A stretch of DNA of 42,132 bases from Clostridiales bacterium (lineage in GTDB: Bacteria > Bacillota > Clostridia > Saccharofermentanales > Saccharofermentanaceae): the NCBI GenBank assembly GCA_017964005.1, contig JAGCSR010000052.1, forward strand, positions 1 to 42,132, in the 5' to 3' direction. The position numbers were made by a program, and so were the translations under genes. Position 1 is the stretch's first letter. Each line of letters starts with the position of its first letter. Shown here in pieces: positions 8,469 through 17,214 of the stretch. The notes beneath the pieces were generated by a model, which ran no database searches, was not told where the DNA came from, and saw only the letters and a program-made list of their open reading frames with translations.

Positions 8469-10264
8469 TCCTCCCTGCCGGTAAGCTTTAAGATCTCAAA
8501 ACCTTCCGCCTTACCTTTAAGCTTGATCGAATCGCCCAGCGTCTCAAAACTCATGCGCCCTTTCAGTTTATCCGCAACCGCCCGGCTTATATAGACGGTG
8601 CCCGCCGGTGCATTGGCCTCCAGCCTTGCCGAAGTATTGACGGTATCTCCTATTGCAGTATAATCCATGCGCCGTTCCGAACCCATGTTGCCGACAACAG
8701 CAGGTCCGTAATGGACGCCGACTCCCACATTGAGGACTTCGCCTGTCTCTTCTTTGAGTTTGTCGGATAATCTTGCCGCGCCGTCAACTATATCCAGTGC
8801 GGTCAGCGCCGCGTGATATACCGGGTCATCGTCTTCAAGAGGTGCTCCCCAGAATGCCATGGTTGCATCTCCTATAAACTTATCCAGTGTTCCGTTATGT
8901 TCTTCGATACATGAACTCGTCATCGTAAGATACTGATTCAGTATATGAACGACCTCTTCAGGAGAAAGCCTTTCGGACATTGTAGTAAAGCCTCTTATGT
9001 CAACAAAGAGTACAGCTATGTCGCAGAGCTTCCCTCCGAGCTTCAGATTCTCCTCGCCTTCCTTTAAGATCTCGCCCACGATGTTGGGAGCAACATATCT
9101 TTCGAAAGTCCTGGTTACATGCTGCCTTGCGATCACGGCGCGGATGTAGTTTGCAGCGACACTCGCTATGAACAGCAATACAAGACTTAAAGGGATCCAA
9201 AGTGCATGAACGATCACACCTGCAGAATAAAGCCAGACCGAAGCCAAAACAGAAAGCGCTGCAAGGACGATCAGAACGGGTATCGAGAAGCGGAGTTTCT
9301 TTCCGTCGCAGAATAAGAAGAAAGCAAACGATATGACAAAGAGCACAGCGAGCTGGGCTATAGCCGGAGCTTCCGTCTTATACCTGCCGTCTAACATAGC
9401 CTGAGCGGCATTGGCATGGAATTCCACTCCGTACATCTCCTTCGCCCTTGCGATAGGAGTGAAGAATGCATCCTGGAGACCGGAAGCATACGGGCCGATA
9501 AAAACGATCTTGCCGCTGTAGTAAGATGAGGGAACTTCGCCATTGATCAGTTTGGAGAGGGAGACATCCTCATAGAAATCTCCGGGGGATGCCGAATAAG
9601 ACAGGTAATAACGGCCGCGGGAATCGACCGGCGGTTCTTCTATCGAAAAGCCATTCTGTTCTGCGTATTTCTTTGCTGCAACAAAGGGGAGGGAATAAAC
9701 GCGCCCCTTATCCGAATCAAGATAAAGAACACCGTGGCGGAGGATCCCGTCCTTATCGTACATCGTATTGATGTGGCCCTGGTCCGTAACCTCCTTCAAG
9801 GCATCATAGGGTTCCTCATAGTTTAGGACGGCATAATCGTCGAATATGAACTTATTGTCGCTGTAGGTAGTCTTTCTTCCGACGGAAGCTTCCGTCGCCA
9901 TGACTACATTGCCTAACTTGGAACATGCAGCAGCAAGTCTTGCATCGGCTTCCGGATCCGTCTCACCTGCATAAAGAGCATCAACTGCTACTACTGCCGG
10001 AAGATTATCCGGGTCTTGCGCAAGTGCTTCCAACGCAGATGCTATTACCGTCCGGTCCCATGTGTTATATGGTCCGAATTCCTTGAAATCGGCCTCGTCG
10101 ATTCCTATTACCTTGATGTCACCGGGAAGTGCTTCAGGTGTCTGGTAGAGTTCGTCACAGACAAAAAGATCAGGATTATTGAAGAGTCCTGTTCCGCAGA
10201 GAATAGTGACGATAACAGCGCCGGCAAGAGGGATGATAAGCCTTTTGATCATATTCTTATACAT
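8465..10264 (-). CDS. CHASE2-domain class III adenylate cyclase
   Basis: A 599-residue membrane protein. One membrane segment (about 8-28) precedes an extracellular CHASE2 sensor (about 30-285, with DxxVxGIDEADF-type start and [17 protein letters not shown]). Three membrane segments follow (about 300-375), then the catalytic domain (about 405-590). Both metal Asp residues are present ([10 protein letters not shown] and [11 protein letters not shown]), as are the adenine-selecting Lys (LDKFIGD), the [10 protein letters not shown] segment and the transition-state Asn and Arg (NTSARLEA). It should make cAMP in response to an outside signal. It overlaps the FecR gene upstream by 8 bases and the GGDEF gene downstream by 4, so all three are co-translated. 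Confidence 0.95.
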   Translation of the reverse strand: MYKNMIKRLIIPLAGAVIVTILCGTGLFNNPDLFVCDELYQTPEALPGDIKVIGIDEADFKEFGPYNTWDRTVIASALEALAQDPDNLPAVVAVDALYAGETDPEADARLAAACSKLGNVVMATEASVGRKTTYSDNKFIFDDYAVLNYEEPYDALKEVTDQGHINTMYDKDGILRHGVLYLDSDKGRVYSLPFVAAKKYAEQNGFSIEEPPVDSRGRYYLSYSASPGDFYEDVSLSKLINGEVPSSYYSGKIVFIGPYASGLQDAFFTPIARAKEMYGVEFHANAAQAMLDGRYKTEAPAIAQLAVLFVISFAFFLFCDGKKLRFSIPVLIVLAALSVLASVWLYSAGVIVHALWIPLSLVLLFIASVAANYIRAVIARQHVTRTFERYVAPNIVGEILKEGEENLKLGGKLCDIAVLFVDIRGFTTMSERLSPEEVVHILNQYLTMTSSCIEEHNGTLDKFIGDATMAFWGAPLEDDDPVYHAALTALDIVDGAARLSDKLKEETGEVLNVGVGVHYGPAVVGNMGSERRMDYTAIGDTVNTSARLEANAPAGTVYISRAVADKLKGRMSFETLGDSIKLKGKAEGFEILKLTGREE

Positions 10265-11735
10265 ACAAGGCGGGTGATTGATAATAGAGGAGGTCCACTC
10301 CGTCGGCTATTTCTTCCCAAAACATGTATTTGACGGATCCGTTCGATTGCTCTTCAGCTTTCAAAGAATACCATTCACCTTCATAGTATCCTTCGTAAGC
10401 CTCTTCATCTATGCCGTCGCTAGTAGTGAATGATACCTTTAATATGTATATCTTTCCGTCTTTATACGGATCCCAAACGTGCTTTGAGTACTTCTCAAAA
10501 TCTGTATCTTCCGGTAATTCCGGATCATCGTATGAAGGGACAGGCGTCGGTGACGGTGTCGGGGTAGACGTTGGCTTAGGAGTTGCTGTAGGTGTTGCCG
10601 TGGCCGTAGGAACAGCTGTAGGCGTAGCAGTAGGCCCTGCAGTCGGGGTAGCCGTAGGCCTTGCTGTAGGCGTAGCAGTAGGCTTGGCGGTCGGAGTAGC
10701 CGTAGGAGTTGCCGTGACCGTAGGCTCAGGCGTTGGCGTAGCTGTAGGTTCGGCCGTAGGTGTTGCCGCCGGAGTCTCAGTCGGAGTTGCGGTCGGAACC
10801 GGCGTTGCTGTCGGATCAGCACCCGGTCTCGGCGTTGCCGTCGGTGTTACAGTTGGCGTAACAGTCGGTGTTATAGTCGGCGTTACCTCCGCCTCAGGCG
10901 TCGGTGTTGCGGTAGGAATAGGTGTTGCTGTAGGCGTTGCCGTCGGGGTCGGTTCAGCCGGCTTGATGGCATTGTTGATAATGTCCTTAAGCTTCTGCTT
11001 ATCCCAGCCGGTATCCTTGCATATCTTGTCGAGGAGATCGTCATTGTAGACGATATTCCGAAGAATATCTCTGGGGAGTTCATCTTCCGAGAGTTTTTTC
11101 TTGTGGAACTCAACACTGTCGACCGTACGGTCAGAATAAAGATAGACCGTTGCCGATTCACCGCCTCTTATCTCAGCGGTCTTGACTTCTCCCGTGTCGG
11201 GATTGCGGCCGATGATCTTAACGACGCCGTCCGTTACGACGATAGCTTCCCTTCCTTCCTCATCGTAATAGATGTATCCGGAAGTGCCTCTTATGCCTGC
11301 GGTCATGTTGGAAGTCTCTATCTCGAAAGTCTCATCTTCCTTAAGGTGCTCCGTTACCTCGAAAAAGAGTGCACCCTTGGTAAGTTTTAATTCAAGCTTC
11401 TTATGTGCCTTGCGGAACTCAGCACGGCTGTCATTCTGGAGAGTTACGATCTTGGTGTCGTCAAGACCTACTGAAGCCAGACCGTCAGATCCGGTATTCA
11501 GAGTATCTCCCGATTGGAATCTTATATTGTCGAGAACAGGTTTGGTATCGCCTTTGGAACTCTCGATATTGACCGTTCCTTCTATACGGAGCAGTCTCAT
11601 CGTCGTAGCATAATAGCCGCTGGTGGCGAAAAATATAATAAGTCCTGCGATAGTCGCAATGAGTACTGTGGCAATAACAGCAAAGAGTACTTTCTTCCCG
11701 GTAGCCATTCCTCTGATCCTGTCGATCAATGCCAT
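10257..11735 (-). CDS. FecR-domain membrane protein with long Thr-Pro linker
   Basis: A 492-residue protein. Residues 14-38 are a membrane anchor. About 45-205 is a FecR domain (GTVNIES..LQSGD-like [32 protein letters not shown]). Residues 260-400 are a TPTA-type low-complexity linker. The last 90 residues, after the linker, form a small beta-rich domain of unknown type ending in a hydrophobic tail. FecR domains in such proteins are extracellular sensors or scaffolds, and FecR proteins are often encoded next to CHASE2 cyclases. The linker may cross the cell wall and place the C-terminal domain outside. An AGGGA site precedes the ATG. It is the first gene of the three-gene signalling operon. 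Confidence 0.9.
   Translation of the reverse strand: MALIDRIRGMATGKKVLFAVIATVLIATIAGLIIFFATSGYYATTMRLLRIEGTVNIESSKGDTKPVLDNIRFQSGDTLNTGSDGLASVGLDDTKIVTLQNDSRAEFRKAHKKLELKLTKGALFFEVTEHLKEDETFEIETSNMTAGIRGTSGYIYYDEEGREAIVVTDGVVKIIGRNPDTGEVKTAEIRGGESATVYLYSDRTVDSVEFHKKKLSEDELPRDILRNIVYNDDLLDKICKDTGWDKQKLKDIINNAIKPAEPTPTATPTATPIPTATPTPEAEVTPTITPTVTPTVTPTATPRPGADPTATPVPTATPTETPAATPTAEPTATPTPEPTVTATPTATPTAKPTATPTARPTATPTAGPTATPTAVPTATATPTATPKPTSTPTPSPTPVPSYDDPELPEDTDFEKYSKHVWDPYKDGKIYILKVSFTTSDGIDEEAYEGYYEGEWYSLKAEEQSNGSVKYMFWEEIADGVDLLYYQSPALYV
10536..10955 (-). repeat. Tandem Thr-Pro-Thr-Ala codon repeat in the FecR-domain gene
   Basis: About 420 bases code for degenerate TPTATP repeats with occasional E, K, R, G, V substitutions. 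The opposite strand reads as a spurious Gly/Val/Ala ORF. Repeats of this kind change length by slippage, so linker length may vary among strains. A shorter stretch of the same type is at 41880-42010. Confidence 0.9.
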
Positions 11736-11778
11736 GGTAATCCCTCGCTTTCATGACGGATACGTCATATAGGATAAG

Positions 11779-11839
11779 CTGAAGATCTTACAAGACCTCC
11801 GTTTATTATATCACATCTGCGGGAATGTAAAATCTTCAG
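11779..11839 (-). promoter_or_regulatory. Promoter of the FecR/cyclase operon within a 14-bp inverted repeat
   Basis: Reading on the minus strand, TATAAT (11805-11810) is preceded by TGA, an extended -10. Arms at 11826-11839 and 11779-11792 match at 13 of 14 bases as an inverted repeat with a 33-base spacer, and the -10 lies in the spacer. A second short hairpin (11753-11758 with 11763-11768) lies just before the ribosome site. The repeat could be an operator or form structure with the preceding GNAT transcript end; it has no T-tract. Confidence 0.6.
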
Positions 11840-11843
11840 TTGA

Positions 11844-12350
11844 TCACTTTGCGGGATTTAATATCTCCATCTCAATGACATTGACGGGCTCTGCCTGCCT
11901 GATACCGCAGTCGGCAAATCCCACCTTCTTATAGCAGTTATGGGCCGGATCGTTGTTCTCGAATACTCCGATCGTAACCTTATCCGCATCGAAGATATCG
12001 AAAGCGAATCTCAGTCCTGCCTTGAGCATCCCGGCGCCGTAACCTTTGCCCCTGATGGAATCGTCAACGATAACCCAGCCGAAGCGAAGCACCTTCCTGT
12101 CTCCGTTTATATATCTCATTATGAAGTGTCCGACTACACGTCCGTCATCATCTATCGCGACCCAGGGATAGAAATTATCGGGTTCTGTACAGCCGCCGTT
12201 GTTATTCTGGTACTTATCGCAGATCACATCCGCCGTGATCGGGAACTTGCCGAAGAGTTCGCCTCCCCACTTGATGAAGACATCCTCGTCCTGTATCCAT
12301 CCTGCGATGATATCGGAATCTTCTTTCTTGTAAGGTCTTAATCTCAGCAT
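11844..12350 (-). CDS. GNAT-family N-acetyltransferase
   Basis: A 168-residue acetyltransferase, counted from the ATG at 12350 that follows GGAGG by 6 bases; an open frame extends 16 codons further upstream but lacks such a site. The acetyl-CoA binding segment is in the middle (VDDSIRGKGYGAGMLKAGLRFAF, an R/QxxGxG/A motif). The C-terminal motif ENNDPAHNCYKKVGF is typical of the RimJ/RimL-like group. The substrate cannot be told. One base separates it from the stop of the HAD phosphatase gene upstream, so the two are co-transcribed and probably coupled. Confidence 0.88.
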   Translation of the reverse strand: MLRLRPYKKEDSDIIAGWIQDEDVFIKWGGELFGKFPITADVICDKYQNNNGGCTEPDNFYPWVAIDDDGRVVGHFIMRYINGDRKVLRFGWVIVDDSIRGKGYGAGMLKAGLRFAFDIFDADKVTIGVFENNDPAHNCYKKVGFADCGIRQAEPVNVIEMEILNPAK

Positions 12351-12351
12351 C

Positions 12352-13176
12352 TTAAACCTCCGCGTTCTCCTCGAGCCACTTTGCGACTCCGTCTTCATCG
12401 TTCGATAATATCACATCCTTAGCGCGCTTCTTGAGGTCGGGATCCGCGTTTGCCACGGCATACCCTTCATCCGCAACTTCGAACAGATCTATATCGTTCC
12501 TTCCGTCACCGAAAGCTATGACCTTATCGCATCCGAGCATGGACTTGAGCCTCTTTATGGCATTTGCTTTCGAAGTATCCTTCGGCATTATCTCAAGCCA
12601 CCACTCTTTGGTATACATATCCACCTGATATACGCAGTGGTATGTATCCTTATATTTCTCATATATGGGTGCAAGCTTTGTGTCTTCATCGGAGCACATA
12701 ACATAGAAGATATCGCCTTTCTTAAGATCTTCTGTGCTTCTTACAAGATTAGTGCGGATATCGCCCTGCCTAAGATCCGTAAACTTCCTGGTCTGGTGGT
12801 TTATGAGATCAGGCGCGTAAGAGAACTTTTCGATGCCGTCGATAAAAGCATATACGATAGGACATATCCCCATTGAGAACAGGTCATCCAGCAGGATCAG
12901 GACATCTTCTCCGAAATAAATGGAATCAAGTATCTCCCCCGTCGCGTTATCGAAAATGAATCCCCCGTTATACGCAATGATCGGGATCTTGGCGTCAAGG
13001 CCTTCGGTCACCTTCCTGGCCGTGACAAGGGATCTTGCCGTGGCATAAGAGAAGATCATGCCCCGGGAAGTAAGATCGTTGATGACCCTGCAGGAATATT
13101 CGGATATCCTCTCAGTACTTAGGAGCAGTGTTCCGTCAAGGTCTGATACATATAATGTCTTGTGTTCTTCATTCAT
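12352..13176 (-). CDS. HAD-superfamily hydrolase, Cof type
   Basis: A 274-residue phosphatase of the Cof/YidA-like subgroup. It shows motif I SDLDGTLL near residue 12, a Thr/Ser motif in the YNGGF region, the lysine motif (KANAIKRLKSMLG) and motif IV GDGRNDIDLFEVADEG. The length and C2B-type cap agree with enzymes that act on sugar phosphates and related small metabolites. The ribosome site is poor: the bases before the ATG have no GGAGG. A TAAAAT box lies 13 bases upstream, so the transcript could have a very short leader. Downstream it runs into the GNAT gene. Confidence 0.9.
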   Translation of the reverse strand: MNEEHKTLYVSDLDGTLLLSTERISEYSCRVINDLTSRGMIFSYATARSLVTARKVTEGLDAKIPIIAYNGGFIFDNATGEILDSIYFGEDVLILLDDLFSMGICPIVYAFIDGIEKFSYAPDLINHQTRKFTDLRQGDIRTNLVRSTEDLKKGDIFYVMCSDEDTKLAPIYEKYKDTYHCVYQVDMYTKEWWLEIMPKDTSKANAIKRLKSMLGCDKVIAFGDGRNDIDLFEVADEGYAVANADPDLKKRAKDVILSNDEDGVAKWLEENAEV

Positions 13177-13204
13177 AGCATAAGTATTTTACCATTCAAG
13201 ATGA

Positions 13205-13210
13205 TATAAT
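13205..13210 (+). promoter_or_regulatory. -10 box of the DtxR/MntR-type gene
   Basis: TATAAT lies 48 bases before the start codon. The region between this gene and the divergent HAD gene is only 82 bases, so both promoters must sit here. No clear palindromic metal box was identified. Confidence 0.55.
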
Positions 13211-13258
13211 CATTATTACAACATTTGAAGACCGACGCTTATGATAAGGAGAACAGTT

Positions 13259-13636
13259 ATGAACGGAATCTATGAATCAGGCGAAGATTATCTGGAGACT
13301 ATCCTGATACTCAAGGACCGCTTAGGCAAGGTACGCTCAATAGATGTTGTCCGCGAGATGGAGCTGTCCAAGCCGTCCGTAAGCCGCGCTATGGGGATAC
13401 TGAAGTCCAAAGGATTTATTACGATCGAAGATGACGGCGCCATCCTTCTGACTGAAGAAGGAGCCGCGATCGCAAAGAACATATATGAGAGACACCGTGT
13501 CCTCACCGAAGCTCTCGTGCTCTTAGGAGTCGATTTCAAGACGGCGGAGGAAGATGCCTGCCGGATCGAGCACGACCTGAGCGAGAAGTCCTTCAAGAAG
13601 ATCAAGCAGCATGTCAAAAAGGCTAAGAAAGCCTGA
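13259..13636 (+). CDS. DtxR/MntR-family metal-dependent transcriptional regulator
   Basis: A 125-residue protein from the ATG after AAGGAG; an earlier in-frame ATG at 13241 has no such site. The winged helix (about 5-70) has SIDVVREMELSKPSVSRAMGILKSKGFI. The dimer/metal part includes ERHRVL and ACRIEHDLS. By eye, the family metal ligands are Asp and Glu in EDYLE (as in MntR Asp8/Glu11), His in RHRVL, and Cys-Glu-His in CRIEH. The Cys matches DtxR/IdeR (Cys102), where MntR has Glu. The protein is short, with no SH3-like third domain. It probably represses metal uptake genes; none is next to it. Confidence 0.92.
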   Translation: MNGIYESGEDYLETILILKDRLGKVRSIDVVREMELSKPSVSRAMGILKSKGFITIEDDGAILLTEEGAAIAKNIYERHRVLTEALVLLGVDFKTAEEDACRIEHDLSEKSFKKIKQHVKKAKKA

Positions 13637-13758
13637 TCACTTCCTCCCGGTAAGCATATTTCACTCATTATGGAAGGATGATAACAGCCAGATCTTAAAT
13701 GTACTTGAAATAAATATAAAGATCGTACAAAAACTTATTGGCCTTGAGATGTTACTTG

Positions 13759-14982
13759 TCAGATCTCAACGGTTATGGTCATGGACTTGCCGTCAGGGCA
13801 TGAAGCTGATATCCTGCCGCCGTGGGCTTCCGCAACGGATCTTGCGATGGCAAGACCGATCCCGTTGCCTCCGGTATTCGAATTTCTCGATTTATCGGGC
13901 CTGTAGAACCTCTCGAAGAGCCGGTCGACATCAGGGACTTTATCGTAATTACATGTGTTATAGACAACTATCCTGGCCTTGCCGTGTGCTCTGGTAAGTG
14001 CGATATTGATCGCAGCCCTTCCGTCGGAATACTTTATCGCGTTATCGATCAGGACCGACAGCATCTGCTGAACCTGGGCCTTGTCTCCCGTTATATTGAC
14101 ATTATCCTCGATGAATGTATCCAACGTCTTGCCCGTGGCTTTAGCCTGCGGGGTATATACTTCCACCATCTCCCACATGGCTCCGCTCAGATCAAATTTC
14201 TCTTTGACCGCAACAGGCTTTACTTCATCGAGCTTCGACAGAGTAACAAGTTCGCCTACAAGGCCCGTCAGGCGTCCCACCTGCTGCCTTATATTATCCG
14301 TCCATTCGTCGGCCCCCTTATCCATCTCGATAACGTCAAGACTCGTGGAGATAGACGTGAGCGGTGTCTTGAGTTCGTGGCCAGCGTCCGTTATGAACCT
14401 CTTCTGAAGTTCCATATTCTGAGCTATGGGTCTTATAGCCCTCTTGGAAAGGAGAAGGACAAGAACGAACACCAATATGAGACTTCCGCCCGAGATCGCC
14501 AGTGTCATGAACAGAAGGGATCTCATCGACTGGATCTCCCTCGTGGAATTAAGGAATATCACGACCGTGGCCTCATCATATTCGATCTTCTGATAACGGT
14601 ACCCGTCCATATATCCCCGGTCCGTCAGCTTGGACATGGCCTCTTTGGCATAGGAGACAGCTTCGGATTCCGTGATCGACGCTACATAATCCATTGATGT
14701 GGCAATGACCAGGTTATCCGAACCCACCGCAACTATAAAGAACCTGGTCATATAGTTTGCTTCCTCGTCCGGCATCCCCTGGAAAGGCATGGGCGGTCTC
14801 GAATCGAATCCCCCCCTGGAAGCGCTGCTCTCATAGTCCAGGATATATCCGATAGTCTCGTCCGTCTTCCGGGTTACCGAGCAATAATTTGCGATATTAA
14901 CAAGACTTGCGATCAGGATTATTACCGTAGAGAAAGCCAGCATCGCGGCACCTATGAAACGCCAGCGGATCTTCTTCAGCAT
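13759..14982 (-). CDS. Sensor histidine kinase
   Basis: A 407-residue membrane kinase. Two membrane segments (about 10-32 and 165-187) flank an extracellular domain of about 130 residues. The dimerisation/phosphoacceptor helix has DAGHELKTPLTSI, and the ATPase domain has an N-box (LIDNAIKYS), a glycine box (NTGGNGIGLAIARSVAEAHGG) and a RFYRPD F-box. All motifs of an active kinase are present. Its ATG overlaps the response regulator stop by 7 bases. The pair diverges from an HtrA-type protease gene, which suggests sensing of envelope or protein stress as in CssRS of Bacillus, but the sensor domain was not recognised. Confidence 0.94.
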   Translation of the reverse strand: MLKKIRWRFIGAAMLAFSTVIILIASLVNIANYCSVTRKTDETIGYILDYESSASRGGFDSRPPMPFQGMPDEEANYMTRFFIVAVGSDNLVIATSMDYVASITESEAVSYAKEAMSKLTDRGYMDGYRYQKIEYDEATVVIFLNSTREIQSMRSLLFMTLAISGGSLILVFVLVLLLSKRAIRPIAQNMELQKRFITDAGHELKTPLTSISTSLDVIEMDKGADEWTDNIRQQVGRLTGLVGELVTLSKLDEVKPVAVKEKFDLSGAMWEMVEVYTPQAKATGKTLDTFIEDNVNITGDKAQVQQMLSVLIDNAIKYSDGRAAINIALTRAHGKARIVVYNTCNYDKVPDVDRLFERFYRPDKSRNSNTGGNGIGLAIARSVAEAHGGRISASCPDGKSMTITVEI

Positions 14983-15653
14983 CCTGTGACCTCCAGAGAA
15001 TACCCGGCTCCCCTTATGGTCTTGATCTCAACATCGGCATTGAGCGTCTTGAGCTTCTTACGGACAAATCCTATATGTGTCCACACTACGTCTATATCCG
15101 ATTCCGAATCTATCCCCCATATCTTCTCCATGAGGTGTTCGGTCGAGAACACGAATCCGGGATGGAGAATAAAGAGTTCCAGTAATTGATATTCCTTATT
15201 GGTAAGACTTACTGCGTTATCACCGACCCTGAGTTCATATCTGTTGCCGTCCAAAGATACATTGCCCAAAGACTTTACGGAGTCAGAATAGACCTCACTT
15301 CTCCTGCCCAAAGCCTTTACCCTTGCGATGAGCTCACTGGACGCGAAAGGCTTGGCAAGATAGTCATCGGCTCCGGCCTCAAGTCCTGTAACTTTATCCT
15401 CAACCTCGGATTTGGCAGTAAGCAGGAGGACAGGGGTATTGATCTTATTCTCACGGATCTTCGCCAGGACTTCCAGGCCGCTCATCCCGGGCATCATGAT
15501 ATCGAGTATTATCACCTCGTATGAACCCGTGCGGACATAGCTCCAGGCCTCGTCACCATCGTGAACGATATCCACGGAGAACTTATTCTTCTCCATTATG
15601 ACTTTAAGAGCTTTTGCTGTAGAGATCTCGTCTTCTGCGATAAGTATCCTCAT
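14976..15653 (-). CDS. OmpR/PhoB-family response regulator
   Basis: A 225-residue regulator from the ATG behind GGGAGG; the frame is open 17 codons further upstream without a site. The receiver domain (1-115) has the acidic pair (AEDE), the phosphoacceptor Asp in VIILDIMMPGMSG, Thr in LLLTAKS and Lys in AKPFASSEL. The C-terminal winged helix (about 130-225) ends with the usual VWTHIGFVRKKL and IKTIRGAGYSL. It is the first gene of the pair, followed by its kinase with a 7-base overlap. It probably controls the divergent protease gene and itself. A TATAAT box at 15732-15737 on this strand could be its promoter. Confidence 0.95.
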   Translation of the reverse strand: MRILIAEDEISTAKALKVIMEKNKFSVDIVHDGDEAWSYVRTGSYEVIILDIMMPGMSGLEVLAKIRENKINTPVLLLTAKSEVEDKVTGLEAGADDYLAKPFASSELIARVKALGRRSEVYSDSVKSLGNVSLDGNRYELRVGDNAVSLTNKEYQLLELFILHPGFVFSTEHLMEKIWGIDSESDIDVVWTHIGFVRKKLKTLNADVEIKTIRGAGYSLEVTGC

Positions 15654-15731
15654 GTCGGTCCTCCCGGTCTTTTGAACAATGATATCCCCCGTTCCTGAAA
15701 TCAAGTTGAAACGTTAAGACCTGTCGGAATT

Positions 15732-15737
15732 ATTATA
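15732..15737 (-). promoter_or_regulatory. Possible -10 box of the two-component operon
   Basis: TATAAT on the minus strand about 80 bases upstream of the regulator start. No good -35 is visible. Confidence 0.4.
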
Positions 15738-15799
15738 TAACATCATAACTTATTGCCGCCAAATCCCTTTTCCCCTTCCCAAAAATTTGCCACAGATGA

Positions 15800-15818
15800 T
15801 TTCAAGTAGATTTTAAGT
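15800..15818 (+). promoter_or_regulatory. Candidate OmpR-type direct repeat upstream of htrA
   Basis: TTTCAAGT and TTTTAAGT stand head to tail with an 11-base period, one helical turn, 50 bases before the protease start codon. OmpR/PhoB regulators typically bind such direct repeats. A TTGCCA hexamer at 15787-15792 may be the -35 element. Binding by the neighbouring regulator is an inference. Confidence 0.45.
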
Positions 15819-15867
15819 TCGCGTCCGATACTTGTGTCACAAGACCAAAAGGAAGGGACAGACCACC

Positions 15868-17115
15868 ATGGAAAACAATTACTATCAGCAGAACAACGTC
15901 AATGAACCTGTAAATAACGAACCGGTAACTATTCATACGCCCCCCAAAAAAGGCAGCAGCACCAATGCAGCGAAGATCGTTGCATTGGTGCTCTGCTGCT
16001 CCATCGCAGGAGGCATTACCGGAGCCGGCAGCATGTATCTCATCGACACCGTAAAGGATGTCAGTCTTAACGGGATCAACGCGATCACAAGCAGTTCTTC
16101 CGATTCAGGAACGATCCTCATGGGGCAGCGCGAAGCCAAAGCTCTCAATATGTCATATGTCAATACGGATAAAGAGATGACCGCGTCTGAGATCTATGCC
16201 GCAAATGTCAATTCGACTGTGGGCATCACCACATCCATCATGACTAACTTTTTCGGGTATCAGACAACATCCGCTGCGGCAGGATCCGGATTCATACTGT
16301 CGGATGACGGCTACATCATCACCAACTACCATGTAGTCGAAGACGCGGAAGACATCAAGGTTACGACATACGACAACGAAGAATACAATGCAAAACTCAT
16401 CGGCTACGATGAAGACAACGATATCGCTGTCCTTAAGATCGATGCGAAGGGCCTGACTCCGGTAATCATCGGAGATTCGGACAATATGAATGTCGGCGAC
16501 AGCGTGGTTGCCATCGGAAACCCTTTGGGTGAACTCACATTCTCACTTACTCAGGGTGCAGTAAGCGCACTCAACCGAACGATAACATTCGGCAGCACAT
16601 CAATGAACCTGATCCAGACAGACTGCGCGATCAACTCCGGCAACTCCGGCGGCGCTCTCTTTAATTCACACGGAGAGGTCATCGGCATCACCAACGCCAA
16701 GTATTCCGGCGATTCTTCAACCGCTTCCATCGACAACATCGGATTTGCCATCCCGATCAACAGCGTCTCCGACATCATCAACTCCATCGTTGAGAACGGT
16801 TATGTCGTAAAACCTTACATCGGCGTTCAGGTCTTCGATCTCGAAGGCTACCGTCAGATCCTGGAGGGCGCAGTCGTATACAGCGTTGAAGAAGGAAGCC
16901 CTGCCGACAAGGCCGGCCTTCAGAGGAATGATGTCATCACCAAAGTAAACGGCGAAGACATTACAGGACAAAGCGATCTGCGCTCCGCCCTGGCGAAAGG
17001 CAAAGAAGGCGACGTCTTCACCCTCACGATCTACCGTGACGGCGACACGATCGAAGTACAGGTAACACCGGCTTCCCGCAAGGTATCTGCCAACCGCGGC
17101 ACCGAACAAACCTGA
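15868..17115 (+). CDS. HtrA/DegP-type membrane serine protease with PDZ domain
   Basis: A 415-residue protein from the ATG after AAGGGA; an earlier TTG at 15832 in the same frame is unlikely. Residues 1-33 are cytoplasmic and Asn/Pro-rich, and about 34-58 are the membrane anchor. The trypsin-like domain has the full triad: His155 (TNYHVVED), Asp185 (DNDIAVLK) and Ser260 (NSGNSGGALFN). A PDZ domain follows (about 310-400, with YIGVQV, GSPADKAGLQRNDVI and the NG turn). It should degrade or refold misfolded proteins outside the membrane. It diverges from a two-component system, which suggests stress control. A terminator follows 65 bases after the stop. Confidence 0.95.
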   Translation: MENNYYQQNNVNEPVNNEPVTIHTPPKKGSSTNAAKIVALVLCCSIAGGITGAGSMYLIDTVKDVSLNGINAITSSSSDSGTILMGQREAKALNMSYVNTDKEMTASEIYAANVNSTVGITTSIMTNFFGYQTTSAAAGSGFILSDDGYIITNYHVVEDAEDIKVTTYDNEEYNAKLIGYDEDNDIAVLKIDAKGLTPVIIGDSDNMNVGDSVVAIGNPLGELTFSLTQGAVSALNRTITFGSTSMNLIQTDCAINSGNSGGALFNSHGEVIGITNAKYSGDSSTASIDNIGFAIPINSVSDIINSIVENGYVVKPYIGVQVFDLEGYRQILEGAVVYSVEEGSPADKAGLQRNDVITKVNGEDITGQSDLRSALAKGKEGDVFTLTIYRDGDTIEVQVTPASRKVSANRGTEQT

Positions 17116-17174
17116 AAAACCAAGAAAGGAACCACATATTATCTCCGAATAGGATAACACGAGAAAATTAAGCT

Positions 17175-17214
17175 AAAAGGGACTGTCTCAGATCAAGTTG
17201 AGACAGTCTTTTAT
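17175..17214. terminator. Bidirectional terminator between htrA and the cation exporter gene
   Basis: A perfect 10-bp stem (17181-17190 with 17199-17208) and 8-nt loop are followed by TTTT on the plus strand and preceded by AAAA, so it can also end the minus-strand exporter transcript, whose stop codon lies at its edge. The arms carry the GTCTCA/TGAGAC core also seen at 40021. Confidence 0.88.

Noticed and set aside
10536..10955. Regular short repeats that could suggest a CRISPR array
   Set aside because: The repeats follow the codon frame of a Thr-Pro linker, with no unique spacers of constant length.
10411..11049. Plus-strand 212-codon frame rich in Gly, Val and Ala
   Set aside because: It is the reverse reading of the Thr-Pro repeat in the FecR-domain gene; it has no ribosome site and low complexity.
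13822..14697. Plus-strand 291-codon frame
   Set aside because: It is antisense to the histidine kinase gene, whose motifs are complete.
15832..15867. TTG start for the HtrA-type protease
   Set aside because: The ATG at 15868 has the better ribosome site and gives the usual cytoplasmic head length.
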